The notes beneath the pieces are model-generated. The model saw nothing but the letters and a program-made list of their open reading frames with translations. It ran no database searches and was not told the origin of the DNA. Below, in pieces: positions 46,123 to 54,777 of a stretch of 64,000 nt of DNA. How positions within the stretch are numbered: the stretch's first letter is position 1; every line of letters starts with the position of its first letter. The DNA is taken from assembly GCF_900114255.1 (NCBI RefSeq), contig NZ_FOSL01000005.1, forward strand, positions 124,001-188,000. Reading direction: 5' to 3'. This stretch comes from Neomesorhizobium albiziae (GTDB taxonomy: Bacteria > Pseudomonadota > Alphaproteobacteria > Rhizobiales > Rhizobiaceae). The translations under genes were made by a program, and so were the position numbers.

Positions 46123-46731
46123 ATGAGCCGGTCCTGGTCTGTACGATACCGCCGCGGCGCACCGCGCAGCCCGTTCCGAAAATTCCTCGATTATGGACTG
46201 ACCGCCGCGTTTCTCGGCCTGTTCATCGTGGTCGCATCGCGCCTCGACCGGGTGGGCGCGAGCCACGCGACGGGTGCCGCGGTCGTCAACGATGGAGACT
46301 CCCTGACGCTGGGCAATGAGCGTGTGCGCCTTCGCGGCATCGATGCGCCAGAGTTCAACCAGACCTGTGAAAAAGCCGGCTCAATATATCCTTGCGGGCG
46401 CCGTTCGCGCGATTCGCTGAACATGCTGGTGCGCGGCAAGCAGGTGTCATGCACGGGCTGGGAGCGTGACCGCTACGGGCGTTTGCTCGGCACCTGTTCG
46501 GCGAGCGGAACGGAGCTTAACCGGACACAAGTCGAGAACGGCTGGGCCGTCGCCTATGGCGACTATTTCGACGAGCAGGACGTGGCGCAGGGCGAAAAAC
46601 GCGGTCTCTGGGCCGGTTCCTTTGAAACGCCGCGCGACTGGCGCGACACCCACGGCGGAATGGTCGAAGGCGAACACGATTTCACCAGCAGGATCTGGAA
46701 TTGGCTGCGCCAGATATTCCACTTTTCGTAA
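46123..46731 (+). CDS. Thermonuclease-family (SNase-like) secreted nuclease
   Basis: A 202-residue protein with an N-terminal membrane anchor or signal (YGLTAAFLGLFIVVASR) and a staphylococcal-nuclease-like OB fold. Motifs are VVNDGDSLTLGNERVRLRGIDAPEF with the calcium/catalytic Asp and Arg residues, and WERDRYGRLLGTC, ENGWAVAYGDY. Several cysteines suggest disulphides outside the cytoplasm. It is divergent from the histidine kinase, with about 60-70 bases between. Confidence 0.86.
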   Translation: MSRSWSVRYRRGAPRSPFRKFLDYGLTAAFLGLFIVVASRLDRVGASHATGAAVVNDGDSLTLGNERVRLRGIDAPEFNQTCEKAGSIYPCGRRSRDSLNMLVRGKQVSCTGWERDRYGRLLGTCSASGTELNRTQVENGWAVAYGDYFDEQDVAQGEKRGLWAGSFETPRDWRDTHGGMVEGEHDFTSRIWNWLRQIFHFS

Positions 46732-46758
46732 CTCTGTGAAGCGACAGGGAGGCGCGTG

Positions 46759-47370
46759 ATGAAACTCTTCGACGGGGGCAGGGCGCCCAATCCCCGGCGC
46801 GTTCGCGTCTTCCTCGCCGAAAAGGGCATTTCCGTGCCCCTGGTGCCGGTCGACATGGGGGCGCTCGGCCATAGGCAGGAGCCAGTGGCGTCGCGTAATC
46901 CACTGCGTCGGCTGCCGGTGTTGGAGTTGGATGATGGCACCGTCATCACGGAATCGGTTGCGATCTGCCGTTATTTTGAGGAGTTGCAACCCGAGCCGCC
47001 GCTGTTGGGCACCGGTGCGCTCGGCAAGGCGCTGGTCGAGATGTGGCAACGCCGCATGGAGCTCAACCTGATGCTTCCGGTCGCTCAGGCCTTCCGCCAC
47101 ATCCATCCGGCAATGAAGGAGTGGGAGGTTCCGCAGGTACCTGAATGGGGCGAGGCCAACAAACCCAAGGCGATCGAATTTCTGCGCGTGCTGGACAAGG
47201 AACTGGCGGATCGCGAATTTGCCGCCGGCGACGCCTTTTCCATCGCCGACATCACCGGCATGATCGCCGTCGACTTCATGAAGCCGGCGCGCATCCAGTT
47301 GCCGGAGGAACTCGCAAACGTCACACGCTGGTATGCAGCGTTGCGGGCGCGCCCGAGCGCTGCGGCCTGA
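46759..47370 (+). CDS. Glutathione S-transferase family protein
   Basis: A 203-residue GST. The N-terminal thioredoxin-like domain (MKLFDGGRAPNPRRVRVFLAEKGI, RLPVLELDDGTVITESVAICRYFEE with the cis-Pro and Glu-Ser glutathione-binding pair) is followed by an all-helical domain. A good RBS (AGGGAGG) precedes ATG 46759, so the GTG one codon earlier is not needed. The UDG-like gene follows nine bases after its stop. Confidence 0.9.
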   Translation: MKLFDGGRAPNPRRVRVFLAEKGISVPLVPVDMGALGHRQEPVASRNPLRRLPVLELDDGTVITESVAICRYFEELQPEPPLLGTGALGKALVEMWQRRMELNLMLPVAQAFRHIHPAMKEWEVPQVPEWGEANKPKAIEFLRVLDKELADREFAAGDAFSIADITGMIAVDFMKPARIQLPEELANVTRWYAALRARPSAAA

Positions 47371-47379
47371 GTTGCGCAT

Positions 47380-48024
47380 GTGACCCCGGAACTCGAGCGC
47401 CTGACGGCAAGGATCCGTGCTTGTCGCATCTGTCGTGACAGCCCGCTCGGCAAGCCGCTGCCGCACGAACCGCGGCCGGTTCTCATCCCCTCGTCAACGG
47501 CGCGCATCCTCATCGCCAGCCAGGCGCCTGGAACCAAGGTCCATGTCACCGGCATGCCTTTCACCGACGCATCCGGCGACCGGCTGCGCGATTGGCTGGG
47601 GGTCACTAGCGCGGAGTTCTATGATCCCGACCTTTTCGCTATCGTCCCGATGGGGTTCTGTTTTCCCGGCCAGGACGCCAATGGCGGCGACCTGCCGCCG
47701 CGCAGCGAATGCGCACCGGTCTGGCGGGCGCCCTTGATGGAACTGATGCCGCAGGTCGACCTGGTTTTGACGATCGGTCTTTACGCGCAGGCCTGGCACA
47801 TCGGCGCCGCCCGAAGCGCCTCGCTCACTGAAACCGTGAAGAACTGGCGGCAGGTCTATAACGTCACCTCGGCGCCGAAAGTTATCGCGCTGCCGCATCC
47901 CTCATGGCGCAACACAGGCTGGCTCAAGCGGAATCCCTGGTTTGAAATGGAATTGCTGCCTTTCCTTAAAACGGAAATTCGCAGTCGCCTGACCGGTGTT
48001 GGGAAAAAGACCGTACCCTCTTAG
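47380..48024 (+). CDS. Uracil-DNA glycosylase superfamily protein
   Basis: A 214-residue protein with two UDG-superfamily motifs: an N-terminal ILIASQAPGTKVHVTGMPFTD (water-activating/base-pocket loop) and a C-terminal LPHPSWRNTGW (minor-groove loop). The N-terminal Cys pair (CRICRD) lacks the full Fe-S cysteine set of families 4/5. It may excise damaged bases, but activity is uncertain. Start is GTG 47380, with a weak RBS; it is probably co-transcribed with the GST. Confidence 0.78.
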   Translation: MTPELERLTARIRACRICRDSPLGKPLPHEPRPVLIPSSTARILIASQAPGTKVHVTGMPFTDASGDRLRDWLGVTSAEFYDPDLFAIVPMGFCFPGQDANGGDLPPRSECAPVWRAPLMELMPQVDLVLTIGLYAQAWHIGAARSASLTETVKNWRQVYNVTSAPKVIALPHPSWRNTGWLKRNPWFEMELLPFLKTEIRSRLTGVGKKTVPS

Positions 48025-48103
48025 TGTTGCTGCCTGAGAATTTCTTTCTTGCAGGGTATCGCCACAGGGGACAGAATAGCATTTCATTCTACTGGAGCTT
48101 CCG

Positions 48104-48595
48104 ATGGATCGCCTGGACCGAAAAATTTTGCGCCTCCTGCAGGAGGATGCGACGCTCGCCGTCGCCGACATCGCCAAGAAGGTCGGCCTGTCGACGACCC
48201 CATGCTGGCGACGTATCCAGAAGCTCGAAGAAGAGGGCGTCATCAAGCGTCGCGTTGCCATCCTCGATCCCGAGCGGGTCAACACGCGCGTCACCGTTTT
48301 TGTCTCGATCCGCACCAATTCGCATAGCCATGAGTGGCTGCGGCGGTTCTCGGAGGTCATTCAGGACTTCCCCGAAGTCATTGAATTCTATCGCATGAGC
48401 GGCGACGTCGATTACCTGCTGCGGGTGGTCGTGCCTGACATCGCAGCCTATGACGCCTTCTACAAGCGCCTGATCGCCAAGATCGAGATCCGCGACGTGT
48501 CGTCGGCATTCGCCATGGAGCAGATCAAATACACCACTGAACTCCCGCTCGACTACATGGTGATCGACAAGGAAACGGCGTCGTCGGCCGCCTGA
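48104..48595 (+). CDS. Lrp/AsnC-family transcriptional regulator
   Basis: A 163-residue regulator. An N-terminal helix-turn-helix (LDRKILRLLQEDATLAVADIAKKVGLSTTPCWRRIQKLEEEGVIKRRVAILDP) is joined to a RAM ligand-binding domain (YRMSGDVDYLLRVVVPDIAAYDAFYKRL). Effectors are usually amino acids. An upstream GC-poor stretch around 48025-48100 probably holds its promoter. Targets cannot be assigned. Confidence 0.92.
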   Translation: MDRLDRKILRLLQEDATLAVADIAKKVGLSTTPCWRRIQKLEEEGVIKRRVAILDPERVNTRVTVFVSIRTNSHSHEWLRRFSEVIQDFPEVIEFYRMSGDVDYLLRVVVPDIAAYDAFYKRLIAKIEIRDVSSAFAMEQIKYTTELPLDYMVIDKETASSAA

Positions 48596-48607
48596 TCGAA
48601 GTCCGGG

Positions 48608-49174
48608 TTATTTTTTCTTGTTGAGGAATTTCCACGGCGTCGCTTGCGGCGCCGTGACCGCGTCGGGAACGCCGTTTGCCCTGGCGACTTCGGCCTTGCC
48701 GACGCTGTAGCCGGATTCGATCACCGTCACGCCATCGAGAATGAAAAGCTGTGTTTTTTCGAGACCGGGCTGCAGCTTCCCCGTCACCGACACCGGTTCG
48801 TAGGCTTCGCGCATTTTGAAAGGTTTTGCCGGCGTCACCAGGACAACCTGGTTGGGTGCTGGCGGCGGTACATGGCTGCACATGCCCGTCAGCGGCAGGA
48901 GCATGAACTCGTAGACCATGTCACCGTCGCGATCGACCGGGAATGCGTAGCCGGTCAGCGATATCGTCTTGTCCTGCAAGTTCCAGGACAGCGCTCCGTC
49001 ATGCTCCGGCTGGGCAGTAAGCGACGACATGTCTGGAGCCTTCGGCGCGGCGCCGGCCGGCCTGAGGTCGCGCCAGAAGATGTTCTGCGCGGCAAGCGCG
49101 TCTGCGATGCCGCTGGTTGCCGCGATGCCGGCTGCCAATGCGCAGGCCAGGAATTTCACACGATAGCGCAACAA
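48608..49174 (-). CDS. DUF3299 secreted protein
   Basis: A 188-residue protein with a signal peptide (FLACALAAGIAATSGIADALA) and a DUF3299 domain (LSWNLQDKTISLTGYAFPVDRDGDMVYEFMLLPLTGMCSHVPPPAPNQVV) containing a conserved Cys-His. Family function is unknown. The start is TTG 49174, preceded by GGAGAAC. A clear dyad lies 20-60 bases upstream. It converges on the Lrp gene with a 12-base gap. Confidence 0.8.
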   Translation of the reverse strand: MLRYRVKFLACALAAGIAATSGIADALAAQNIFWRDLRPAGAAPKAPDMSSLTAQPEHDGALSWNLQDKTISLTGYAFPVDRDGDMVYEFMLLPLTGMCSHVPPPAPNQVVLVTPAKPFKMREAYEPVSVTGKLQPGLEKTQLFILDGVTVIESGYSVGKAEVARANGVPDAVTAPQATPWKFLNKKK

Positions 49175-49193
49175 CCGTTCTCCACCGCCACCG

Positions 49194-49234
49194 CATAATT
49201 CCTTAAATCCGGATCATTTAAGGATAAAATTATG
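49194..49234. promoter_or_regulatory. AT-rich dyad upstream of the DUF3299 gene
   Basis: CATAATT-CCTTAAA (49194-49207) mirrors TTTAAGG (49217-49223) and AATTATG (49228-49234), with a four-base ATAA bulge on one side. It sits where the promoter of the DUF3299 gene should be, so it is a candidate operator. A second hairpin, GCATGTTT/AAACATGC with loop GAA, lies at 49264-49282. Confidence 0.5.
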
Positions 49235-49366
49235 CAGAAAATCAAAGTGCTACAACGACCTTTGCATGTTTGAAAAACATGCACGGCGCTGTAGGTCGAA
49301 ACTAAAACGCGCTGCGCCGTTTGCGTCAAGCTGGGGGGCGCCCGCGTCCGCCGGTCAACCGCCCAT

Positions 49367-50071
49367 TTATCGCCCTGCTTTCGCGGCCAGCCGCTCGAGC
49401 TGTTTCGGATCGGTGAGTTCCTTTACCGCGTCCTTGCCGATCCAGCGCGCCGCCTTGTCCTCGGAAGCCGCCAGCTTTTCGGCAAGCGCCAGGGCAGGGG
49501 CATGCAACGCCATCGAACGCTTGCCGATCTGGCGCAGCGCCCAGTTGACGGCTTTCCTGACGAAGTTGCGGTTGTCGGTGGCATGTGCCTCGATCAGCGG
49601 CAGGAAATCCAGAAAGGTTTGCTCTGGTTCCTTCTTCCGGTGAACGACAGACCAGGCCATCATCGAAAAAGCCGTGCGCCGCACGAATTCGCGCTCGTCC
49701 TCGGCAAATTCCCTGATCAGGTCGCGCCAGGCGTCGGTGTCGACAAACAAGTCGGAAACGCCGTCGACGATATCCCAGGAATCGAAACTTGAAGCCCATT
49801 GCCTGGCGTTTTCGGCGGTGAACCGCTTGGGGTCGGCAGTCACCGAAGCGATGAACCGCGCCTCCATGATGCCGGTGTCCCAGAGCTCGAAGGCGCGCTC
49901 ATGGTTGCGCTTGATTTGCTTGGCGATCTGCCGTTGCACGCCATGCGAAATGCCCAGCGCGCGTTCGATCCTGATGCCATAGCGCAGCATACCCTGGCGG
50001 TTTTCCTCCGAGCCGATGGAGCGCAGGTGCGCAACGATCTCGGCGGCGCCGGAGGATGGTGAGAGCGCCAT
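49367..50071 (-). CDS. DNA alkylation repair protein (AlkD-like)
   Basis: A 234-residue HEAT-repeat protein of the AlkC/AlkD DNA glycosylase family. It shows the helical repeat series, the tract FDSWDIVDGVSDLFV with Trp and Asp in the catalytic region, RRTAFSMMAWSVVHRK, and NFVRKAVNWALRQIGKRS near the C-terminus. It is expected to excise alkylated purines without base flipping. The upstream gene on the same strand ends 12 bases before its start. Confidence 0.88.
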   Translation of the reverse strand: MALSPSSGAAEIVAHLRSIGSEENRQGMLRYGIRIERALGISHGVQRQIAKQIKRNHERAFELWDTGIMEARFIASVTADPKRFTAENARQWASSFDSWDIVDGVSDLFVDTDAWRDLIREFAEDEREFVRRTAFSMMAWSVVHRKKEPEQTFLDFLPLIEAHATDNRNFVRKAVNWALRQIGKRSMALHAPALALAEKLAASEDKAARWIGKDAVKELTDPKQLERLAAKAGR

Positions 50072-50083
50072 TTGCGGATCGGG

Positions 50084-50953
50084 CTATTTCTCGAGCCGCG
50101 CCAGCAGCGAGGACGTGTCCCAGCGTTTGCCGCCCATGGTCTGCACGTCCTTGTAGAACTGGTCGACGAGCGCGGTCACCGGCAGCTTCGCACCGTTTCG
50201 GTCGGCCTCGTCCAGGCAGATGCCGAGGTCCTTGCGCATCCAGTCGACGGCAAAGCCGAAATCGTATTTGCCGGCATTCATCGTCTTGTGGCGGTTTTCC
50301 ATCTGCCAGGAGCCGGCAGCGCCCTTGGAAATCACCTCGATCACCTTCTCGATGTCGAGGCCCGCCTTCTTGCCGAAATGGATGCCTTCGGCGAGGCCCT
50401 GCACGAGGCCGGCGATGCAGATCTGGTTGATCATCTTGGTCAGCTGCCCGGCGCCGGCAGGCCCCATCAGCCCGACCATGCGGGCATAGGCGTCGATCAC
50501 CGGCTTTGCCCTGTCGAACGTTTCCTGTTCGCCGCCGACCATCACTGTCAGCAGGCCATTTTCGGCGCCCGCCTGTCCGCCGGATACCGGCGCGTCGAGG
50601 AAGCCGAGGCCGCGCTCCGTGGCGGCTGCCGCGAGTTCGCGGGCGACTTCGGCCGAGGCGGTGGTGTTGTCGATAAAGATCGCGCCCTTCCTCATCGAAG
50701 CGAAGGCGCCGTCCGCGCCTGTCGTGACCGAACGCAGGTCGTCGTCGTTGCCGACGCAGCAGAACACGAAATCCTGGTCCCTGGCTGCTGCGGCAGGCGT
50801 TTCGGCAAATGCGCCGCCATGTTCTGCGACCCATTTTTGCGCCTTGGCCACGGTGCGGTTGTAGACGGTGACGTCGTGGCCGCCCTTGTTCTTCAGATGG
50901 CCGGCCATCGGATAGCCCATCACGCCGAGACCCAGGAACGCCACTTTCGCCAT
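50084..50953 (-). CDS. 3-hydroxyisobutyrate dehydrogenase-family oxidoreductase
   Basis: A 289-residue NAD(P)-dependent beta-hydroxyacid dehydrogenase. The Rossmann loop is VAFLGLGVMGYPMAGHLKN, the substrate-binding signature is FLDAPVSGGQAGAENG, and the catalytic Lys lies in LTKMINQICIAG. The exact substrate (3-hydroxyisobutyrate, tartronate semialdehyde or succinic semialdehyde type) cannot be told. ATG 50953 gives the normal N-terminus; a frame from 50995 is longer than the family. Confidence 0.88.
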   Translation of the reverse strand: MAKVAFLGLGVMGYPMAGHLKNKGGHDVTVYNRTVAKAQKWVAEHGGAFAETPAAAARDQDFVFCCVGNDDDLRSVTTGADGAFASMRKGAIFIDNTTASAEVARELAAAATERGLGFLDAPVSGGQAGAENGLLTVMVGGEQETFDRAKPVIDAYARMVGLMGPAGAGQLTKMINQICIAGLVQGLAEGIHFGKKAGLDIEKVIEVISKGAAGSWQMENRHKTMNAGKYDFGFAVDWMRKDLGICLDEADRNGAKLPVTALVDQFYKDVQTMGGKRWDTSSLLARLEK

Positions 50954-51041
50954 GCTTTCAAACCCTTCCGGAACGCCCAAGGATGTTTGCCGCAAGGTCT
51001 AGGCCATCCGGAGCGTGCGTCAAGGTTTGGGCGCTGCTGGA

Positions 51042-51872
51042 TCAACGTTTCAGGTGGACGGTGATTGCCTTTTCGATCCATTCGATGGCGTTGCGCAGGA
51101 TTTCCACCATCGAGAGATAGATCAGCGCCGCCCAGATATAGGTCTGGAAGTCGAAGCTGCGGGAATAGGCGCGCCGCGTTTCGCCCATCAGATCGTAGAC
51201 GGTGATGATGGCGACGATCGCCGAGCCCTTGATCATCAGGATGATCTCGTTGCCATAAGGCCTGAGCGCTACGATCAAGGCCTGGGGCAGGATCACCTTC
51301 CACAGCGTCTGCATCTTCGAAAGGCCAAGGGCCGACGCGCCTTCCCACTGCCCGCGCCCCACGCTTTGGATGGCGCCGCGCAGGATTTCAGCCTGATAGG
51401 CGGCGGTGTTGAGCGAGAAGGCGAAGACGCCGCAATTGAAGGCGTCGCGGAAGAACCACCACAATCCGACGGCCTCAAGCTGCGGCCGGAACGAGCCAAG
51501 CCCGTAATAGATCAGGAAGGTTTGTGCGATCAGCGGGGTGCCCCGGAAAAAATAGACGTAGCCGTATGAAAGCGCGTTGAGCAACCGGTTCTTCGACATG
51601 CGCGCATAGGCGATCGGCACCGACAGGATGGCGCCGATGACGATCGAGATGCCGACCAGCTTCAGCGTGATCCAGAGGCCGGAAAGATAGGACGGCGCAT
51701 AGCGCGCAAACAGTTCCGGGTTCCAGGCGTAGATCATGTAGACGACGAGGCCGATGCCGACCAACGCCCACAGCCCGACCAGAATTGTGCCGACGATGCG
51801 CGCCCGGGGCCAGCCGCGGGCTGCCGGCGGCGGCCTGTCCACCACGGCGACATTGCCTGTCGCGCCGCTCAT
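51042..51872 (-). CDS. Polar amino acid ABC permease (HisM/ArtM type)
   Basis: A 276-residue His/Glu/Gln/Arg-type permease. The membrane helices surround the EAA loop (ASALGLSKMQTLWKVILPQALIVALRPYGN). About 30 hydrophilic residues precede the first helix. ATG 51872 overlaps the stop of the other permease (ATGA). It is the last gene of the importer cluster; the expected ATPase does not follow. Confidence 0.88.
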   Translation of the reverse strand: MSGATGNVAVVDRPPPAARGWPRARIVGTILVGLWALVGIGLVVYMIYAWNPELFARYAPSYLSGLWITLKLVGISIVIGAILSVPIAYARMSKNRLLNALSYGYVYFFRGTPLIAQTFLIYYGLGSFRPQLEAVGLWWFFRDAFNCGVFAFSLNTAAYQAEILRGAIQSVGRGQWEGASALGLSKMQTLWKVILPQALIVALRPYGNEIILMIKGSAIVAIITVYDLMGETRRAYSRSFDFQTYIWAALIYLSMVEILRNAIEWIEKAITVHLKR

Positions 51873-52579
51873 CGATGCAACTCCGCTTTGCCGGCCCAGC
51901 GTTCGATGGCTGAGAAAGCGAAGGAAGAAAGGATGGCAAGCACCAGGTAGATCAAGCACGCGGTGCCGAAAAACAGGAATGCCTGTTTGGTCACCCGGGC
52001 GGCGATGCCGGTCTGCCGCAGAATGTCGGCCAGTCCGATGACGGAGACCAGCGCTGTGTCCTTGAGCAGGATAAGCCACAGGTTGGAAAGGCCGGGCAGC
52101 GCGATGCGGATCAGCTGCGGAAAAATGACCAGCCGCATTGTCTGGCTGTTGGAAAGGCCAACCGCGTAGCCGCCTTCATACTGGCCGTTGGGGATGGCTC
52201 GGAAAGCCGAGAGAAAGACCTCGCTGGAGTAGGAGGAAAGCACCACCGCCAGCGCGACCATGCCGGCGACGAAGCTGTTGATCTCGATGCTGGCGTCGGG
52301 GTTGAACAGGCGCATGACCTGCTGCAGGCCGATCTGGACGCCGAAATACACCAGGAACAGGGTCAGCAGTTCCGGCAGGCCGCGAAAGATGGTCGTGTAG
52401 ATGTTGCCGGCGAGCCTGAGCGAGGGTTCGGGCGATTTCTTCGCAATGGCGATGAAAAAGCCGATGAAAAGCCCGATCGGCAACGTCGCCAGCGCCAGCG
52501 AAATAGTCACCAGGACGCCGCGGGCGATGTCGTCGCCCCACCCCTCCGGCCCGAAACTCAAGAGGGTCCAGGCATCCAT
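51869..52579 (-). CDS. Polar amino acid ABC permease (HisQ/ArtQ type)
   Basis: A 236-residue permease with the family signature GVLVTISLALATLPIGLFIGFF, the FRGLPELLTLFLVYFGVQ segment and the EAA loop YAVGLSNSQTMRLVIFPQLIRIALPGLSN. It pairs with the preceding entry to form the membrane channel and is separated from the binding-protein gene by two intercistronic hairpins. Confidence 0.88.
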   Translation of the reverse strand: MDAWTLLSFGPEGWGDDIARGVLVTISLALATLPIGLFIGFFIAIAKKSPEPSLRLAGNIYTTIFRGLPELLTLFLVYFGVQIGLQQVMRLFNPDASIEINSFVAGMVALAVVLSSYSSEVFLSAFRAIPNGQYEGGYAVGLSNSQTMRLVIFPQLIRIALPGLSNLWLILLKDTALVSVIGLADILRQTGIAARVTKQAFLFFGTACLIYLVLAILSSFAFSAIERWAGKAELHR

Positions 52580-52597
52580 GTCAGATCATGTCCCCAT

Positions 52598-52646
52598 TTC
52601 CCACGGGCTTTGCGCCCCTTGTGGGAACGGCGGGTTTTGCCCGCCG
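52598..52646 (-). promoter_or_regulatory. Two intercistronic hairpins after the binding-protein gene
   Basis: CGGCGGG/CCCGCCG (52628-52634 with 52640-52646, loop TTTTG) and a larger stem TTCCCAC-GGGC/GCCC-GTGGGAA (52598-52627). They lie between the binding protein and its permeases. They probably slow decay of, or partly terminate, the upstream message, giving excess binding protein. Confidence 0.65.
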
Positions 52647-52668
52647 CTCCTTTTCGACATCGCACTTC

Positions 52669-53463
52669 TTACGAAGACTCGTCGCCGTAGACGTCGAACT
52701 TGAAGTACTTGTCGTTGATTTCCTTGTACTTTCCGTTCGTGCGGATGGCCTTGATGGCGGCACTGAACTTTTCGGCGAGCGCGGTTTCGCCTTTGCGGAC
52801 TGCTATGCCCGCGCCGGGCCCGAAGATTTCCACCGGTTGCGGTTTCGGGATGCCGAGAAGTTTGCAGCAGGCGCCTTCCGGCGTGTCCAGAAATTGTTGC
52901 AGCACGACCACGTCGTCCTCAGCGGCGTCGACGCGGCCATTGGCGATGTCGAGCTGATATTCCTGCGCGGTCGGATAGGCCTTCACCTCGCTGTCTGTGA
53001 AAGTTTTCTCGGCGTAATTGAAATGCGTCGTGCCGCCTTGCGCACCGATGCTCTTGCCGGCAAGCGCTTCCTTGGTAGCGTCGGTGATAGTGCTGTCTTT
53101 CGCCACCATGATTGCGGATGGTGAGTTGTAGTATTTCTCGGAGAAGTCGACCTTTTCCTTGCGCTCGTCGGTGATCGACATCGAGGCGATGATGGCGTCG
53201 AACTTGCCAGCCTGAAGCGCTGGGATGATGCCGTCCCAATCCTGGGTGACGAATTCGCACTTCGCCTTCATCTCGTCGCAAAGCGCCTTGGCGATATCGA
53301 TGTCGAAGCCTTCCAGCTTGCCGTCGGCGGTCAGGTTGTTGAAGGGCGGGTAGGCGCCCTCAGTGCCGATCTTCAGGGTCAGTTCCTGCGCGTGGGCTGC
53401 GCCCAGCGACAGGGCGAACGCGGCAGCCGAGGCGGCCAGAGCGATACGCTTGGAAATTCGCAT
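52669..53463 (-). CDS. Lysine/arginine/ornithine-type ABC substrate-binding protein
   Basis: A 264-residue family 3 solute-binding protein. A Sec signal peptide (ALAASAAAFALSLGAAHA) is followed by LKIGTEGAYPPFNNLTADGKLEGFDIDIAKALCDEM and the hinge-region IASMSITDERKEKVDFSEKYYNSP. These are typical of LAO/HisJ-type basic amino acid receptors. It is first in its operon, with RBS AGAGAGGAAC. A small palindrome TTGTT-TTTC-AACAA at 53557-53570 may be part of its control region. Confidence 0.9.
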   Translation of the reverse strand: MRISKRIALAASAAAFALSLGAAHAQELTLKIGTEGAYPPFNNLTADGKLEGFDIDIAKALCDEMKAKCEFVTQDWDGIIPALQAGKFDAIIASMSITDERKEKVDFSEKYYNSPSAIMVAKDSTITDATKEALAGKSIGAQGGTTHFNYAEKTFTDSEVKAYPTAQEYQLDIANGRVDAAEDDVVVLQQFLDTPEGACCKLLGIPKPQPVEIFGPGAGIAVRKGETALAEKFSAAIKAIRTNGKYKEINDKYFKFDVYGDESS

Positions 53464-53641
53464 GTTGTTCCTCTCTGTTGTGGTTCGAGCCGCGGCCAGT
53501 CTTGCTGCGGCCTTGGGCGACGTGGTGTTTTGTCACCCGCTGAAACGATATTCCCATTGTTTTTCAACAAAAAGCAATCGCAAAACCACGCATTCAAAAG
53601 AAGAAAAAACCAGGAATCCCCTAGGGAACGCGGGTGGCGGT

Positions 53642-54160
53642 CTACCCCCGCGCCGGTTTCAGGCCGCTCGCCTTTTCGATGAACGTGGCGATTTTCGCTA
53701 CGTCGTCGAGCCGGAAAACCGGCACGGATTCGCCGTCCACTGGGTGGTCGGCGGCCACCGCGACGATTGCCGGATCGCCGGCCGAAAGCGGCGTCCGGTC
53801 CTTGGCGTCCAGCCGGCGCGCTTCGATCTTGGGATGCGCTTCGCGCTTGTAACCCTCGACCAGCACCAGGTCGCATGGCGACATCTGTTCCAGGATCGCG
53901 TCCAGCGTCGGTTCCTGATCGCCACGCAATTCATGCATCAGCGCCCAGCGCCGGTCTGAAACGATCGCCACTTCGGTCGCACCGGCGGCGCGATGGCGGA
54001 AACTGTCGGTGCCCGGCTGGTCGATATCAAAATCATGATGTGCGTGCTTGACGGTCGAGACCTTCCAGCCGCGTCGCGCCAATTCCTTCACCAGCAGCTC
54101 GGTGAGCGTGGTCTTGCCGGAATTCTTCCAGCCGGTGATGCCGAAGACGCGCTTGCTCAC
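53642..54160 (-). CDS. mobB: Molybdopterin-guanine dinucleotide biosynthesis protein B
   Basis: A 172-residue P-loop GTPase-like accessory protein for attaching GMP to molybdopterin. It shows GITGWKNSGKTTLTELL (Walker A) and VKHAHHDFDIDQPGTDSFRHRAAGA. I chose GTG 54160 because it forms a GTGA overlap with the mobA stop; the longer GTG at 54169 is in frame. It is the last gene of the EamA-MFS-mobA-mobB series. Confidence 0.93.
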   Translation of the reverse strand: MSKRVFGITGWKNSGKTTLTELLVKELARRGWKVSTVKHAHHDFDIDQPGTDSFRHRAAGATEVAIVSDRRWALMHELRGDQEPTLDAILEQMSPCDLVLVEGYKREAHPKIEARRLDAKDRTPLSAGDPAIVAVAADHPVDGESVPVFRLDDVAKIATFIEKASGLKPARG

Positions 54161-54777
54161 AGCTTCCACTCCCGGCAGATCGTCTCCGCCGTCGCCAGGT
54201 CGTCGACGGTGTTGATGTTGAAGAACGGATCGACGCTATTGCCGCCGGCAGTTGCCAGGGGGAAATCCACCACAACATAACCCGCGGCTTCGGCGAAGGA
54301 CATGACCCTTCGGTTGGCGGCCAGGAAGCGCTTCAGATCGCTGCGCAAGCCGAGCGGCCACAAGCCGAAGACGGGATGGATTCTGCCTGCCGAAGCCGCC
54401 AGCACGATCTTTTCGCCCGCGCCGGCGGCTTCCAGCATCCGGTCCACCATGTCCGCGGGAAAGAACGGCGTGTCGCCGGCGATGCTCACAATATGCGGGC
54501 TTTCAGAATCCTGCGCCCATTCCATACCGGCCAGGATGCCGGCAAGCGGCCCTGCAAATCCTGAAACCGTATCGCCGATCACCGGCAGCCCGAAGCTTTC
54601 GAAGCGCTGGGGATCGCCATTGGCGTTGATCGCGAGCGCCCCGGCCTGCGGCGCAAGGCGTCCGATCGCGTGCGCCATCAATGGCCGGCCGGCGATGGGT
54701 CGCAACGGCTTGTCACCGCCGCCCATGCGGGTCGAAAGTCCGCCGGCAAGGATCACAGCCGGGATTTTGCCGCTCAT
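54157..54777 (-). CDS. mobA: Molybdenum cofactor guanylyltransferase
   Basis: A 206-residue nucleotidyltransferase that adds GMP to Mo-molybdopterin. It opens with the signature ILAGGLSTRMGGGDKPL and has the metal-site region VSIAGDTPFFPADMVDRML and FFNINTVDDLATAE near the C-terminus. It overlaps the MFS gene by four bases upstream and mobB downstream. Confidence 0.95.
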   Translation of the reverse strand: MSGKIPAVILAGGLSTRMGGGDKPLRPIAGRPLMAHAIGRLAPQAGALAINANGDPQRFESFGLPVIGDTVSGFAGPLAGILAGMEWAQDSESPHIVSIAGDTPFFPADMVDRMLEAAGAGEKIVLAASAGRIHPVFGLWPLGLRSDLKRFLAANRRVMSFAEAAGYVVVDFPLATAGGNSVDPFFNINTVDDLATAETICREWKL

